From contig OX419755.1 of the NCBI GenBank assembly GCA_948567375.1, positions 16,683,001 to 16,747,000 on the forward strand: 64,000 bases of DNA. The letters are read 5' to 3'. Positions 42,601 to 55,440 of the stretch are shown in pieces. The notes below the pieces were generated by a model that did no database searches, was not told where the DNA came from, and saw nothing but the letters and a program-made list of their open reading frames with translations. The stretch is from Lunularia cruciata. Lineage: Eukaryota; Streptophyta; Marchantiopsida; Lunulariales; Lunulariaceae. Position 1 is the stretch's first letter. Every line of letters begins with the position of its first letter. The position numbers and the translations under genes are program-made.

Positions 42601-42828
42601 CTCAACCTTTCATTATCTTTCTTCTCTCTCAAATTTTTTTCTTTTTTCTCTCATTCTATAACAAATAGAGTATATACATGACTAACACTATCTGAGAATA
42701 ATCCACCCTAGGAAACACAAAAGTTTTAGGTTGCTTTAATATTTCTATAAAAACATCAAATCCTAGAGTGCATATTAATTAAACTCTCATGGATAGTTTA
42801 TCCATAAGTTGAAAGATTATCTCCGTCA

Positions 42829-43092
42829 CTAATCTTTAGAACTAGCTGATGAAGGTGGTAGTATTTCTATATATGTACTAAGACTCTCTCCAATATTCTT
42901 CACTAAAGTCTCCAAAAGAGCTTTTACTCCACTACACTCATGTCCTTTTGGAAGTCTTTCCACTCCACAAACCTCGCACAACTCCTTGGTCTTAGATCTT
43001 CTCCCTCCCAATCTTGGTGAAGAAGGTCCAACATGCAAACCCAAGTCAAGTAAGTCTCTCCTTTCTCTCAGTCTCTTGCTCTCAAAAGTCAA
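42829..43092 (-). pseudogene. Ty3-A leader ORF B remnant (copy 3)
   Basis: 87 codons are still open and almost identical to the C-terminal half at 1345-1605, including CEVCGVERLPKGHEC. Upstream the knuckle region is shifted. The ORF C frame just downstream keeps MRV-x-LICTLGFDV and ends YILY, with one stop. Confidence 0.8.
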
Positions 43093-43570
43093 TGGACATG
43101 AACTTGCTTATGTCCCTTCTCTTCACATGAAAAGCACTTAGACTCACTCTTCCCCCTAGTGGTGTAGGTTTTTGGATCCTCTCAACACTCTCTTCAAATT
43201 CTCTTCTAAACTCCCTTCTCCTCAAATCCACCCCTACAATCATCTCAAACCCTTGGGGAACCTTTCATATCCTCAATTTCCACTCTTGGTAACCCTTCAT
43301 GTTCCCAAGATGAGTCTAAAAACTCAAACATGCCTTTTGTTGCTCTCACACTCATGCATGAAATCTAAACGTTGCAGAATTGACCCTTTCTCACAATGTT
43401 AATCACATCTCGCAATTGGTATGTCACAATCCTCTAAACTTTTTCACACTTGATCACAACTCCCGGGTGTCACTCCATACAAAATTTCAGATCTTTTCAT
43501 CTAGCCATTTTGCCTAGGAATTTTCCTATTTAGCACACATATTTCAGCTATAAGTTATAAGTTTTTAACA

Positions 43571-43657
43571 AAGAGTTATAAGATTTTATAGTGAGGGGGT
43601 GACCAAAACCACCCCCTCCCTCACTTTAAAAACTTATAACTCTTTGATCAAAAATGA
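43571..43657. repeat. Fold-back inverted repeat, arms of about 40 bp
   Basis: AAAGAGTTATAAG and GTGAGGGGGTG on the left arm are mirrored by CACCCCCTCCCTCAC and CTTATAACTCTTT on the right arm with a few-base loop. In copies 1 and 2 only one arm exists (near 840-870), so the second arm arose locally in this copy. Confidence 0.6.
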
Positions 43658-44005
43658 TCTTTATCTAATTTTTGTGTCAATAGGTAGGATACAATGCACT
43701 TAATTTTCTTTGAAATTTTCACTTCAATCCACCAAAAATTGAAGAAATGGCAGAGCCTTTATAATTTTCTAGAGAGCATGCAATTGCGGGAGCAGTTTAC
43801 CCTTTCAACTTCAAAAATTCTAGTCCAGTGCGCACAACAGCTCTCATAATAATTTCAAGTGTGATAACTGAAGGATAATCCAAGCTTTCATGTGTAGAAA
43901 TTTCAAGTCCAGATTCTAAACTTGAGATTTTGGTATAATTTGCAAGTTAATAGGAACTTGAGGAATAATACCAAGTCAACACACTAGAATCCAAAATAGT
44001 GATTT

Positions 44006-45500
44006 GCAAGTTAATAGTGATTGAGGATTGACTGCATGTTGTAACACTTTAAGGTTAAGATTTGGTCAAGGAATTTTTGAGATGTTGGGCAACTATTTTG
44101 TGTCTCTTAGTAGTCATCCCAAAGTAGTGCATAGCCAATTGAGAGTTTAATTTTCAAGAATCCCAAGGGAGTGAGGATTTCACATCCAAGAGAAGTGATA
44201 GATTTTTGGAGATAAGAGTTAGAGATAGCATGATGCCAATAGGGGGTGGGAAGAAGAATCACTCACCTGTAGTGAGGATTCATGCAGTTTGGAGGTTAGA
44301 TGTTTTTGCAAGGATTAAGATTCTTACCAGACTTTGGATCACCTTTCTGGCATGGAATTGGAACTTGAGTTTTTCAAGGTCCATGGTAGAAATTGCTACG
44401 AGTAATTATAAAGATGGTCTGGAGGAAGAAAGAAAAGGATGTGAATCTAAATAAACTATTGATTAGTTTAAGGGAGAGAGTAAATAGGAAGATGTTACAT
44501 AAAGAACATTATCTCCCACATGAGATAATGTTTGTCTCAAATTAGATCTAGCTAAATGTGAGCTAGATGAGCTTTGGAGTAAAGGAAGGAAGAATACTCG
44601 ATATCAAATAGTAGAGGTAGGAGTGCAAGTGTCTTTGGGTGAGTTACCTAAGGCATTAGAAGAGAATGGGTCGGAGGATAAAGAGGTAGATAGATTACCC
44701 ATGACTCCAATTGCAGTTTAGACAAACGAGGTGATATGAATTGATGGAGAAATAGCAATTACAGATAGACCCAAAGTGCAAGATGCAAAAGAAGTGGGTT
44801 GTCATTTTGGATCTGGAGATTGTTGTGGAGCAATTTAGGAGGTTAGATAACTATTAGTGCTCAACCTATTTTGCAGTAAATTTTTGTTCAATATTCATAT
44901 TTTTGAAGTTGATAAAGCAAAGTGCTATAACTTAGTGCTTATTGATTCAGCTTAATTGCGAGTATCAATCTTGTATGCGTGTTTCTGAGAGTTTGAAGAA
45001 TTTTGAAGTGCAGTCATTGTGTTTGTTGGATATTGGATTCCACAACTCTGACTCCATTTTGTGTGTTTGATCTTGAGTGGAGTGCAATTTGTAGCAATGC
45101 CTTCACAAATCCGTGGAGGAACTCATAGTGTTGGTAGTATTTTGCATCTGCATTGGCATAGTTGTGCCTTCAATGGAGTGGTGGAACACAATTCCAAGGT
45201 AAAGTCATTTTGTAGTGAAGGAGCCTTCTCCAAAAGAATCTAAATCATCACAATCAAGATTTTTTTGAAAGATTTGATATATTGTGATTTATGGGTGACA
45301 TTTCATTGTGAAAAGACTGCAATCTAGTACTTGTTACTCTCTTTTAGGTGTGGTTTTTACTTGAAATACTAAAGAAGAAATCAAGAAGAATTATTTGGTT
45401 ATTGTTTACTTTGTGTTTGACCATTTCTGACTTGTATCTCTATGTGAATAAACTTTTACTTATTGATTACCGCAAAAGTGATACTTGTTGGGTCGTCACA
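44006..45500 (+). mobile_element. Remainder of a Ty3-B LTR (+), probably the 3' LTR of G, with internal deletion
   Basis: Reads in + orientation: an N-terminal piece of the LTR protein (AVWRLDVFARIKIL, ITFLAWNW at 44278-44365), a jump over the conserved block and coiled coil to the C-terminal part (about 44580-44850), then the R/U5-like tail ending GGGTCGTCACA at 45500. Orientation and position fit the continuation of the LTR begun at 28205 before Ty3-A inserted. Confidence 0.65.
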
Positions 45501-47400
45501 ATTGCCAGGGCTCATGACTGAAATTCCAACCAGCAACTATGAGGCAGGGGCTAAGGAGAGGTGCAAAAGAGAAAACCCCGCAAGATGGACCAAAGAAGAT
45601 TGACAACTTATGTTTTGGTGGATTTTTATGTAAACTCTTCCCTATCTATTACATATCAAAGCAAAATTGGCAATATGTGTTGGAAGCAAGAGAATTGAAG
45701 TGGATAATGTTTGATAGGAAGTGTGATGCTTTGGAGTAGATGAAGAGGTGTAGTCATCTTTCTATGAGCTAATGTAGAAGAATGGCTACAAGGTATATTG
45801 ACCCAATGAGGTGAAGTATTTTCAACTCCATGATGGTTACATTGAAACCCAATAGAACAACATATGCTAGTAAATAGTAGGCAATGTTCTTCCATTTGAT
45901 GTTTGCAAGAGTTAGTGTGAATTAGGTGGCATGTTTCTATAGGAGGACCATGCAAATTGTGCTGCATTGGAGACTGAATTTTCTCCCAAATTATTTTGTT
46001 CTATTTGCAGTACATTTCTACTTTGAAGCTAATGAAGGCCAAGGAAACAAAGAACATGGTGTGACATTTCCATTCTTGATAGTTCATGTTTAGTAGATAC
46101 CAATGCGGTGAGACACATCCTAGAGACGATCAACATTTTTTGAAGACTTTACAAGAGAAGGTAATCACAGCAGAAATTCCAAAGTTGAGGAAATAGTCAA
46201 AATCCATGGAAGCTATGTTTCCACCAATAAGACAAACCAAACAACAATAAATCCAATCCAAGCCAAGGTGGTGGTAGGTTTTTCTTCAAGAGCAGACAAG
46301 GAGGAAACAAAGTCAAACAACAAATCTGAGGAAGTGAGTTATTCACCTTAAGAGCTAACTCTTAAGATGATAGACTCTACCATCAAAGGTGAGCCCAAAG
46401 TTTAACAGGAGGTCAGGATGTGGAAATTAGGTTGGGTAATGAAATTCATGAAGAGATCAATTGCAAGTAAGGAGTGGACATAATTAGTATGAACTTACGA
46501 GATGTAGACATACATGAAGTAGAAGAGGATGTTTAGGGTTTTTGTCAATTAAGGACTGAGGACAAGTTGCATGCAGGGGACAATCCAAAGTGACTCGGAT
46601 GTGAAAGAGGTAAAGTTGCATTAGACAAAGCCTAGAATATGCCTGCAAACAATAATTTAGGATGAAGAAGGAGAGAACTTGGGGACTTGGTTTTAGGGAG
46701 TAAACTACTTGTCCAACATGGTCTGTCCTTTGCTTGTGCATTTGCAAGAATAATTACAATTCTACGAGAAGGATCATCCCAAAGTATGGACAAACTACAA
46801 GTTGTGAAGATGATATAAGTGCAGCAAGATGTGCTAAAATCAAAGTTAGGCAAGGTACGGAGTGAAGCCAAGGCTCTTTGCATTGAATCCAATGCATACA
46901 AGAGGTCATTAAAGGATCTACAGGGAAATTATGACCAACAAGGCACGTGTTTGGAAGGCAGAAGGAAGACCTCAAGGAGCAAAAAGATAAAATGCTGAAG
47001 ACAAAAGAGGAGCTCAATTCACTTCAGATAGAGTTAGATCAATAGAAGGCAAAAATTCAAGTGCATGAATCTAAGATTGTAAACCTGAAAAATGCTACGG
47101 TGAAGAAGGATCAAGACGGGGTGGTGAAGATTGATAGATCAATATTAAGGCTTTGCATACAATGTCACAACATTGATGCAAGGTTACCTCCATTCAGAAA
47201 TTGTACCTTACAAAAGGGTGGAAAGAAATTTGAAGAAGAAGCAACTCCATGACAAAGTAGACATCTTTGTATCAAGTAAATCCTCACAATTGAATCAATT
47301 TGCAAAGTAGTTGAAGAAGTGTGATATTGGATGATAGTATTTCTTTGCAAGACACCTACTTGGTGGTTGTTGTGCTCTTATGTGTGTGGTTTCAACCCAA
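45501..47400 (+). mobile_element. Ty3-B LTR fragment F (+) with broken LTR protein gene
   Basis: Starts in the LTR ORF at LPGLMTEI (FPGFMTEI in copy A), runs through ARWTKEDWQLMF and a TTYA-x2-K ... FHLMFA block (about 45850-45920), an acidic region and a long coiled-coil region to about 47260 (LKNATVKKDQDGVV and similar). Both LTR termini are lacking. The junction at 45500 means that the element ending there inserted into this older copy or was joined to it by rearrangement. Confidence 0.65.
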
Positions 47401-47489
47401 TAGTTAACATATGTGATCAACCAAATTGTAATGTTACTTTTACTTCATATTTGGATATTCCTAATTGTGACAAACCAATGTCAATGTAT

Positions 47490-47701
47490 TAAGAGTATAA
47501 ATGGTAGAACAAGTCATTCCCATGAAGATATAGGTTGGAAGTGACTAGAAATAAAGAACAAATGTCACAATGCCACTAGTTGTTTATTCTTGTATGTTTA
47601 ACCTCTTGGGCATAAACCACTCCCAATAGAGGGTGGGATACTAGAAATGAAGAACATATGTAAGAATGTCACTAGTTATCTATTCTTGCTTGTTTAACCT
47701 C
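47490..47701. repeat. Dispersed repeat related to 16760-17069
   Basis: CATTCCCATGA, GACTAGAAATAAAGA and ACTAGTTGTTTATTCTTG follow in the same order as near 16765-16850. Two diverged units of the 83 bp repeat are present. No coding frame. 47261-47489 holds nothing I recognise. Confidence 0.55.
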
Positions 47702-47885
47702 TATGGTACCCATATACTTTTTGTTTTTGGTAGTTTTTAAAGAAGAAGTGTATTTTGAAGTCAAATTCAAGCCGAATTGCAAGAAAGAAGAGAAGAAGGT
47801 GTCAAAAGAAGGAAATCCAATCCAACTTGAGGAAGTCAACTTTGTGTCAAAGGACGAAGGAATCAGATTGGACTGGAAGGGTAGT
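47702..47885 (+). repeat. Start of a Ty3-B LTR (+), 184 bp
   Basis: TATGGTACCCATA and the following 170 bp match the first part of the LTR at 55974 read on the minus strand (GAGGTCAACTTCATGTCAAAGG against GAAGTCAACTTTGTGTCAAAGG). It stops where an opposite-strand Ty3-B LTR end begins. Confidence 0.8.
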
Positions 47886-48356
47886 TGTGACAACCCAACA
47901 AGTATCACTTCTGCGGTAATCAATAAGTAATCATTCATTCCCAAAGAGATCTTGGTCAGGAATAGTCAAATACAAAGTAAAAGTAACAAAGAAATTCTTC
48001 TTGGTTGCATCTTTAGCCACATGGGTAGAAACCAAACCCAAAAGAGAGTAACAAGTGCTCAATTAGCAATTTTTTTACAAATTAATAATACCATAATTAA
48101 AGTTCTTCAAATGCTTTCCAAATTGACACTAATTGTGATGATCTATATCTCCCAAAGAAGGCTACTTCACCACAAAGTGACTTCACCTTGGAATTTTGTT
48201 CCACCTCTTCACTGAAGGCACAACTTCCTCAATCAAAATTGCTTTGCATCAATCCAGCTCTCTGATCACAAATACAAGATAGTACCAACACTACAATTCT
48301 TCATAGATTTGTCAAGGCATTGCCTTGATTGCACTCTACTTAGGATCAAACACACA
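47886..48356 (-). repeat. Ty3-B LTR 3' tail (-), 471 bp
   Basis: Ends GGGTTGTCACA at 47886. It is either the remains of the 3' LTR of the element to its right or the left end of LTR D (55975-58378), interrupted by that element; ~67 bp is missing between the two D pieces in the second case. Confidence 0.75.
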
Positions 48357-51300
48357 ATTTTTCTTCTTGTTGTCCTTCTGAATTAAGACAACTCCGATTG
48401 CCATGGACAAAGTGTCCACATACACATGAAAAGGGGCATCTCAATTCCGGGGCCTCATAACTAGTGCTTCAACAAGTTTCTTCTTCAACACTTGGAAAGC
48501 CTTCTTATTATGCTTCCCACAAGTAGTCTTTGGACTTCTTCAGAAGCTTTGTTAGGGGTGCACCAAGCACCACATAATTTGATACAAAGTGTCTATAGTA
48601 TCTGACATGTCCCAAGAAGGCCCTCAGCTCCCAAATTTTATTAGGAGATTCCAAAGTTGAGATGACTTTCACCTTCTTGACCTAGACTTCAATACCTCAG
48701 CTTGAGACCCAATGCTCCATAAGAATACCTTCCTTCATTGTGAAGAAGCATTTCTTTGGGTGTAATGACAAGCTGGAAAACCAACACCTTTCAAAAAGTT
48801 TGGTGGAGGGAATCCAAATATACCTCTCTTTGTCCAAACACACAAAAATCATCAATAAAGATTTCCACAAATTTGTGCAAAAAATCTTTGAAGATTTCAT
48901 TCATCATCCACTAGAAAGTAGCGGGAGCATTACACAACCCAAAGGGTATTTGATTGTAGCAAAAGTGCTCCAATTGGTGGTGAATGTAGTTTTATCCTTG
49001 TCTTCCTCCCAAATGGATACTTGATTATATCCTAAAAATCCATCAAGAAAACTATAGCAAGGATGACTAGCTACTTGGTAAAATGCAAGGGATGATGATC
49101 CTTCCTTGTGGTTGCATTCAATTTCAGGAAATCTTGGCACACATGAATCTTCCTAGTCTTCTTCTTTGGAACAATGACAATGGGGGAAACCCACTCACTA
49201 CTCAAAATAGGAAAGATTATTTTGGCTCCTAAATACTTGTTGATTTCACATCTTTTACTAAGAGTGAGTACTTTGGGTTCAATTGATATTGTTGTTGAAG
49301 CACCATGACTGCATCTTCAAAGAGATCAATCTGATGTTCTCCAAATTGGTGCGGAATACACGACATTTGATCATTCAACCAAGCAAATACATCCTGGTAC
49401 TCTTTAAACAGTGCAGTATATCCTACCAACTCCTCCAATCTGATTGTCTTCAAACTTTTCAAGATTTTGCCTTTGGCCAAGACAACATTTTTACAATCAT
49501 CAAGGTTGATGACTCCTTCAATGTGACTAACTTGGCGTAACTTGAGTCAAACCACAGTCAAACCCCTTCTTCCAAATTATTCTCACCTGAGGTGATGTAG
49601 TATGGGTCTTGTCTTTGACCTCTACCTTGTATCATTCCAAGTAATTGACTTGGACTTTGTCTTTGGAGTCTTTGGAAGACAAAGACAATGAATCTTTGGG
49701 TTCATCTTCATCAAACTCATAGTCACAATTTCTGGTCTTCGGAAAAAATGTCCTAAACCTCAACTTCTATTGGTGCCAATCCACCACAACTTGGGCACTA
49801 TACAACCAAGGTCTTTCAATCAACAATGGGTAACCAATTTTGGTCACTAGTTCTCGACACAATATAGTTCAACTTGAAGAGCACCCCTCCAATGATTGTA
49901 GTAATATTTGACAACATGCCTAAAGGCCGTCTCTTGATTTGGTCCACAAACTTTTGGGGTGTTGGCTCAAACGTATGATACCCCAACTGGTTTGTGGTGT
50001 CCTCTATCATGACATTCACACTAAAACCCAAATCCACGAGCATCGATTTGATCCTGCAACATGTGATCTCCGCATCCACTTTGGGAGATCCCAAATCTTC
50101 TTGTTCACTATGATAAATTGCGGGCAAGTCTTTCTTGGTCATTGCCCTTACTTTCTTGAGGGCCAAAGTTAGGTGTTTCTTGTACAGCTTGTTGTGTTGT
50201 ACAAATTGCTTAAATGTGACATTTGCATTTGTGAACGCCAAATCTGCCACAATATCATATGGGAGTACTTCCCCCAACTTCACCTTCTTCACCTTTGACT
50301 TTGGGTTCAAAGTCTCTCCATGTTCAAATTGGACTTCGGAGTGCTTCATGATGGTGGTAGGAGTTCTGGTGGTCTTGACCCGTGGTTCTTCAGGTTTACC
50401 CACCTTGGCTTGAATCAGATCCTTGACTTTGGATCTGATGTCAGCCAGAAACACTGAAGGCTTTGTCTTCATACTTTTCTCCAAACTCATCTCCCAAGTT
50501 GTTTGTATTGCCTCTTTAATTTCTTTTGGCAAAGCCTTGGCTTTAGCTTTTGCTAGTATTTTCTCCTCCTTTGCAGAAAGAATTTTTTTTGGATGCAACT
50601 TCTTTGCCTTTCATGAAGATGAAGAAGTAGTACTCACTTCATCAAGATCATGCTTCTTCTTACCCAAGCATGTCTCAACTTTCAAAATTTCAAGGTCCGG
50701 CCATTCTCCTTCCAAAGCCAAACTCCCTCCTTGAGGTCTCTTCTCAAGGGTTATATAATCCACATTAGTATCCCCTTTCACCTGAAGTGCAACATGCTCA
50801 GTTGGGGTTTGTACATACTTTACCAATGGCTTTGGCTTAGGTGGTTGTGAGCACTGATTTCTAGTGTGGCCTGGTCCTTTGCAATTTCCACACAATAGAA
50901 CGTACCCAACCTAACACCTCAACTCAAGACAATTTAGAGACCAATGGCCTATAGAGCCAACATGCTCCTGATGCAACATTTTGAGGCCTGTTCTGGCCGC
51001 CCATCCGTGATCTTCATTGAGGAGTATTATTATTATACTCCCTTGGTACATACCTCAGACCTTGGTACAATGCGCTTGCCTAAGGCTGTACCTCTTGGGT
51101 TTGGGACACTGGCTCTTCCTCCTCACTCTAGTCCCATCCTGGAACCCAATCAATTTGTTGCATTTGAAATGCATTATAAGTTGAACACTCTATGTTGCAT
51201 GGCCTGACTTGCCACACGCAGTGCACCATACATTGGATTGGCCAAATGAAGGAGGCTTTCTTTGGTCCTTTGCCCCAATCATCTGGCTCTTAAAATCCAC

Positions 51301-52734
51301 AAACTCTTTTATAAGAGTCTCCAGCTTATTATTGGTCTTGTTTACACTTTTGCTGGAGGTTTCTTTCCTCCATGTCTTTGTAATCTTCTTGGCTTTGATT
51401 CTTCTTTGGATTCCAAAGAAGAACTAGAAGACATGGAGGACTCTTCCAAAGAATGGGAGCAATTGCAAGAAGCTCTTTGACTAGGCTTCTTGCCTTTCTT
51501 CTCCCAATTTTGTTGGTTGCCAAAAGAATGAGAGTGGGGCACTTTGTATTGGGCAACATGTTTGAGTACTTTGTTGAGGGAAGTTATGTTCCTCTCCTTG
51601 GAAAAGATCAAAATCTTTGGTGACAATCCTCCAAGGAACTAGGTGATGGCTTGGGCATCAAAGTAACCCACCACACTAGATTGCTTTGTAACTCAGTTCA
51701 AAAGGGCCATGAACCGCTTATAGTAGTCTCTCAACTTCTCCTTCTTTCCTTGGTCCAAATCATTAAGTGCCACAAAGACACTCATATCGTAATCAACTTT
51801 TTGGAATTGCTCCAGGAAATTGTTTCTCAAGTCCACCCAGTCCGTTGGTCTGAACCCCTTCTGGGGTACATGAGGTACTTCAAGCTTTCTTTCAGAGCAA
51901 ACTTGGAAAATGGACAGTCGGTCAGAAGAGTCATGCTCCTTATTGGCAAAGGAGATGACTTTGAATTCTTTGATGAATTCATCATGGTCTTCATCTTGCT
52001 CCCCTTGGACTTTTGATAGTCGTGTCGGGTAACATGTAATGAATTCATTTTATAACTCTAAGGAGCAGGCTTGGTAATATGGGGCTTGATGGACCTAAGG
52101 TATTGGCTGGTGATTGTACATCAAACTCAGCCCAAGGGTTCACCAAGTTCAAGATGGGGTCTTCATTGAAAAGTGGATCTTCTTTTGGTACAGTGACTTC
52201 AACCTGAGTCGGAGACAAAGGTTCAATATCTTCAGTTGGCTCTTTTAGATCCCTTTGAACAAGTTGAGGCATCATATGGAGAAGATATTGACACTCTTCT
52301 TCCATCAAGATTTGTGTTGTCTTTTCACAAATGAATTCTTTAATAAACCCGGCTCCCTTGATAGCTCTTGTGGAAGTTGGTGTATTGGGTCATAGCAAAT
52401 ATGTTGTCTACTCACATCTTTCTTCTTCTTGGGAGTTAGACATGCAAAGTAGCCTCGCCACCCGATCTCTTGCTTCTTTTGCTTGAGGTTTTTCAATGCT
52501 TCTTGAACTTTGTGAAGAAGTTGCAGATTGAATGCCTCCTTCTCAGCTTCAATCAAAGGTGATATGACTCTTCTAGCGTTCTTCTTATTTGTGATGTAAA
52601 GTTTGTTTACAAGCTCTCTTCTTGTTGTTCTCTCAATGCAAACATTCATATTAGGTTTGACACTTGGTTGTAGATTTGCCTTCATATTCTTCCACTCCCA
52701 AGATTTGTATCCCTAGCAGTAGCACCAAAAATCA
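48357..52734 (-). pseudogene. Ty3-B element C internal region: gag, PR, RT, part of RH
   Basis: Minus strand from the PBS: gag pieces from 52685 (RRELVNKLYITNKKNARRV, about 52630), a knuckle region CGNCKGPGHTRNQC (about 50890-50850; C-x2-C-x4-H-x4-C), a Lys-rich region (50598 on), protease SMLVDLGFSVNVM (about 50040; a changed GS), RT CYSFLDGFLGYNQVSI (about 49060), a thumb region near 48700 and a start of RNase H near 48400. Integrase is absent; it is deleted or outside the joined DNA. The RT and spacer match G at 21282-22100, so they are one family. All frames are broken. Confidence 0.85.
52710..52727 (-). other. Decayed PBS of Ty3-B
   Basis: TGGTGCTACTGCTAGGGA on the minus strand, seven bases after the LTR end CACA. 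Against the tRNA-Asp PBS TGGCGCCGTTGCCGGGGA it has six changes, five of which are C to T or G to A, as expected from methylated-cytosine decay. Confidence 0.7.
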
Positions 52735-52837
52735 TGTGACAACCCGATAAGTATCATTTTTGCGGTAATCAATAAGTAAATGATACTTAAGTATCATTGC
52801 TAAGTATGAAGTTCATTAGTTACAAGAATAGTACAAG

Positions 52838-52914
52838 AACTTGTCAAGTACTTCCCAACTTGTCAAGAACTTGTCAAGTACTTGTACAAAGAACTTGTCA
52901 AGTACTTGTATAGA
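52838..52914. repeat. Short tandem array in LTR C
   Basis: AACTTGTCAAGTACTT recurs four times with small differences and spacers. It is absent from LTR copies A and B, so it expanded in this copy and accounts for part of its longer tail. Confidence 0.8.
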
Positions 52915-53639
52915 GATACAAGTCAGAAATGGTCAACTATGAAGTCAGGCAATAACAATCAGTTTTTCTTGAGTTTGTCTTTAATCTCTCAGATAAAGAC
53001 CACACTTAGACAAGAGTAACAAGCATTGATCACAACCTTGTCACAAATGAACAACTCCCATAATCACAACTCATCAAATCTTTCCAAACAATCTTGATTG
53101 TGATGATTCAGATTTTCCCAAAGAATGCTACTTCACTACAAAACAACTTTGCCTCAAAATTGTGTTCCACCCCTCCACTAAAAGCACAACTCCTTGATCC
53201 AAGTTGCTTTGCATCAATCCCATGCTACGCTCACCAATGTGGAATACTACCAACACTACAAGTCCTCTTAGAGCTATCAAGGCATTGCTTTGATTGTTGT
53301 CCACTCAAGATCAAACACACAGAATGAAATCAGATATGTGGAATCCAACATCCAACACTCACTGATTTGCACTTCAAAATTCTCCAAACACTCACAAACA
53401 CACACAAGATTGATACTCAAAATAAAGCTAAAATGATGAGCATTGAGTTATAGCACTTTGCTTTACTCAACTTTTAAAATATAAATACTGAACAACAACA
53501 CAATAGGCTTCTTCCCTTAAATAGGCTGAGCACTTTGACAATTACTAAGTAATATAACATTCCCTAACAATCTTGAAATCCAAAATGACAATCTACTCTT
53601 CATATCTGTCAATTTAAATCTTAAATTGGTTACTAATCT

Positions 53640-55440
53640 GATCTGATGTCAACTTCAACTTTGGCTTCCAAACTTGAGGTTCCTTCAAGTATTTCTCCTT
53701 CTTTGGGTTTCTCTACTACTACTTCATCCACTATTTCTACTATCTCTTCACTCTAAACTAGAATTGCAGACATGGGGAATCTATCTACTTATTTATCAGC
53801 TAACCTACTCTCTCCCAATGCCTCAAGTAACTCACCCAAAGACACTTGCAGTCCTACTTTTACAACATTGGACTTCTTATCCTCCTTCACAATACTTTGC
53901 AGTTTCTCTAATTCTGATCTTACTAAATCTAATCCGACAAACATTATCTCCTACTTCTACCATTCACCACCTAAAGCTCATCCTTCACTTCTAGATGATC
54001 TTCCTTCATCTCTTTTCTCTTTTCATGCAAATACCACCATACAAACTTAGTAAAGGACAGACAATCTTTGACAGATAACTCACTCCTCTAAACTCTTCCC
54101 TGTCCTTGTCTTCAGTAGGTGATTCTTTTACTGTTGCCTTACCCCAAAGTCTTGATCTCCTTACCTTCAGATTGATCTCCTTTGAGCTTTCATTATCTTC
54201 TTTGGCTTGGCTTGGTCTTGCACTTATATACTATAGATGTATTCTTGACCACACCCCTCTATGGAATACCAGTCTTTGCTCTTCATCATGTTTTTTTGGG
54301 ATGTCCACTTCAGGTAACTCTAGATATTGGGTATCTCCTCCTTCCATGTGCTCAATCTTTGCATGGAACTCCCAATATTCCTCCTCAATCACTTCTTCTA
54401 CTGACTATTAAACCTCAGATTCTCCTTCATGTCTACTGCTAAACTCCTTACTCTTCAGAGTGAGCTCTTCTTGTTTAGAATTCCCATAGTTAGATTTTGC
54501 CTCCGCCCTTGACTTTGCCTTTGATGACAAGTCCACCACTGCTGTCTCATGCATGGGGTTCAATTTCCAAGTTGTTCTTCTCTAGACCAAGGAAACCATA
54601 TCCTCAGGTCTACTTTTCTTCCTTCACTTTGGGATGGAGATGGACACTATATTCTCTCATCCAGTTCTGGCAAAGTATGCATCTCCTTCTCAAATTTCCA
54701 CCATGTAATGTTGCTTGTCTTAATCTAGATCTTGATGAAGATCTAGATGAAAGTGCGACACCATCTACTTCTTCTATTTAGAGTTTAGCAGGTTCAAACT
54801 AAAATCTAGATGTGCTAAGAATGGTATGAAGTAAAGAGGTGGCAAGCCTATCCTCCAATTTATGATCATCTACCTCATCTGCTGGTAGAAACACTTTGCC
54901 TAATTCACCTTCTCTCCTGTGAACATAAGGTGAAAGACCCAAAGCTTGTTGCTTTGTCACATAGGTGGTTTTCTCTTGCTTCATCATGGCCATCAAAGCC
55001 CTAAAAAAATTTCACCTCATTGGGTCTTTGTAAGTGTCTACCTTGTAACCATTCTTTGTGTGATGTGCACTGAAAGGATTCTTCAACTCCTCAATCTCCT
55101 TTGTAGGATCACACTTCCACTAGAAGGTGATTCTTGTCACATCTCTTGCCTCTCTTCCCAACACAAGTCTCCAATCCAACTTAATCCAATGAGTTAGACT
55201 TCCTCTCTTCTACTCTACCTTGGGACTGTCTTTACAATTACTGGTAGTGATTTTTGCCATGAAACCTAGAATACTCAACTTCTAGTTCTAGACCAGAAAT
55301 GTAATCCAAAGTTACCTCAAGACTTTGATCTTAGTGACCATGCCTAGCCTTCCCTTCAAATTGTAGGATTCCGCACTGCAAGTGCTGGAACTTGTCTGTT
55401 GCCCTTCATTGGCATTGTGTCTCTCTCTCTCTATCTCTCA
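53640..55440 (-). pseudogene. LTR-encoded protein of Ty3-B, copy in LTR C
   Basis: Many short frames match copy A in order: N-terminal ELECRN-like region (about 55300), the block MKQEKTTYVTKQQ (54995), VVDLSS with an acidic start (about 54530), and a shortened coiled coil to about 53700. Many stops show that it is dead. The order and spacing support one ancestral ORF. Confidence 0.7.

Larger units (their letters stand above)
42601..44005 (-). mobile_element. Ty3-A copy 3, part 2 (leader; 5' LTR mostly deleted)
   Basis: It continues the leader upstream of gag: ORF C remnant (about 42640-42830), ORF B remnant (42829-43300) and the 650 bp spacer to about 43930. Only a shred of LTR (TCAACACACTAGAATCCAAA at about 43976) remains before Ty3-B DNA resumes. 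Confidence 0.8.
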
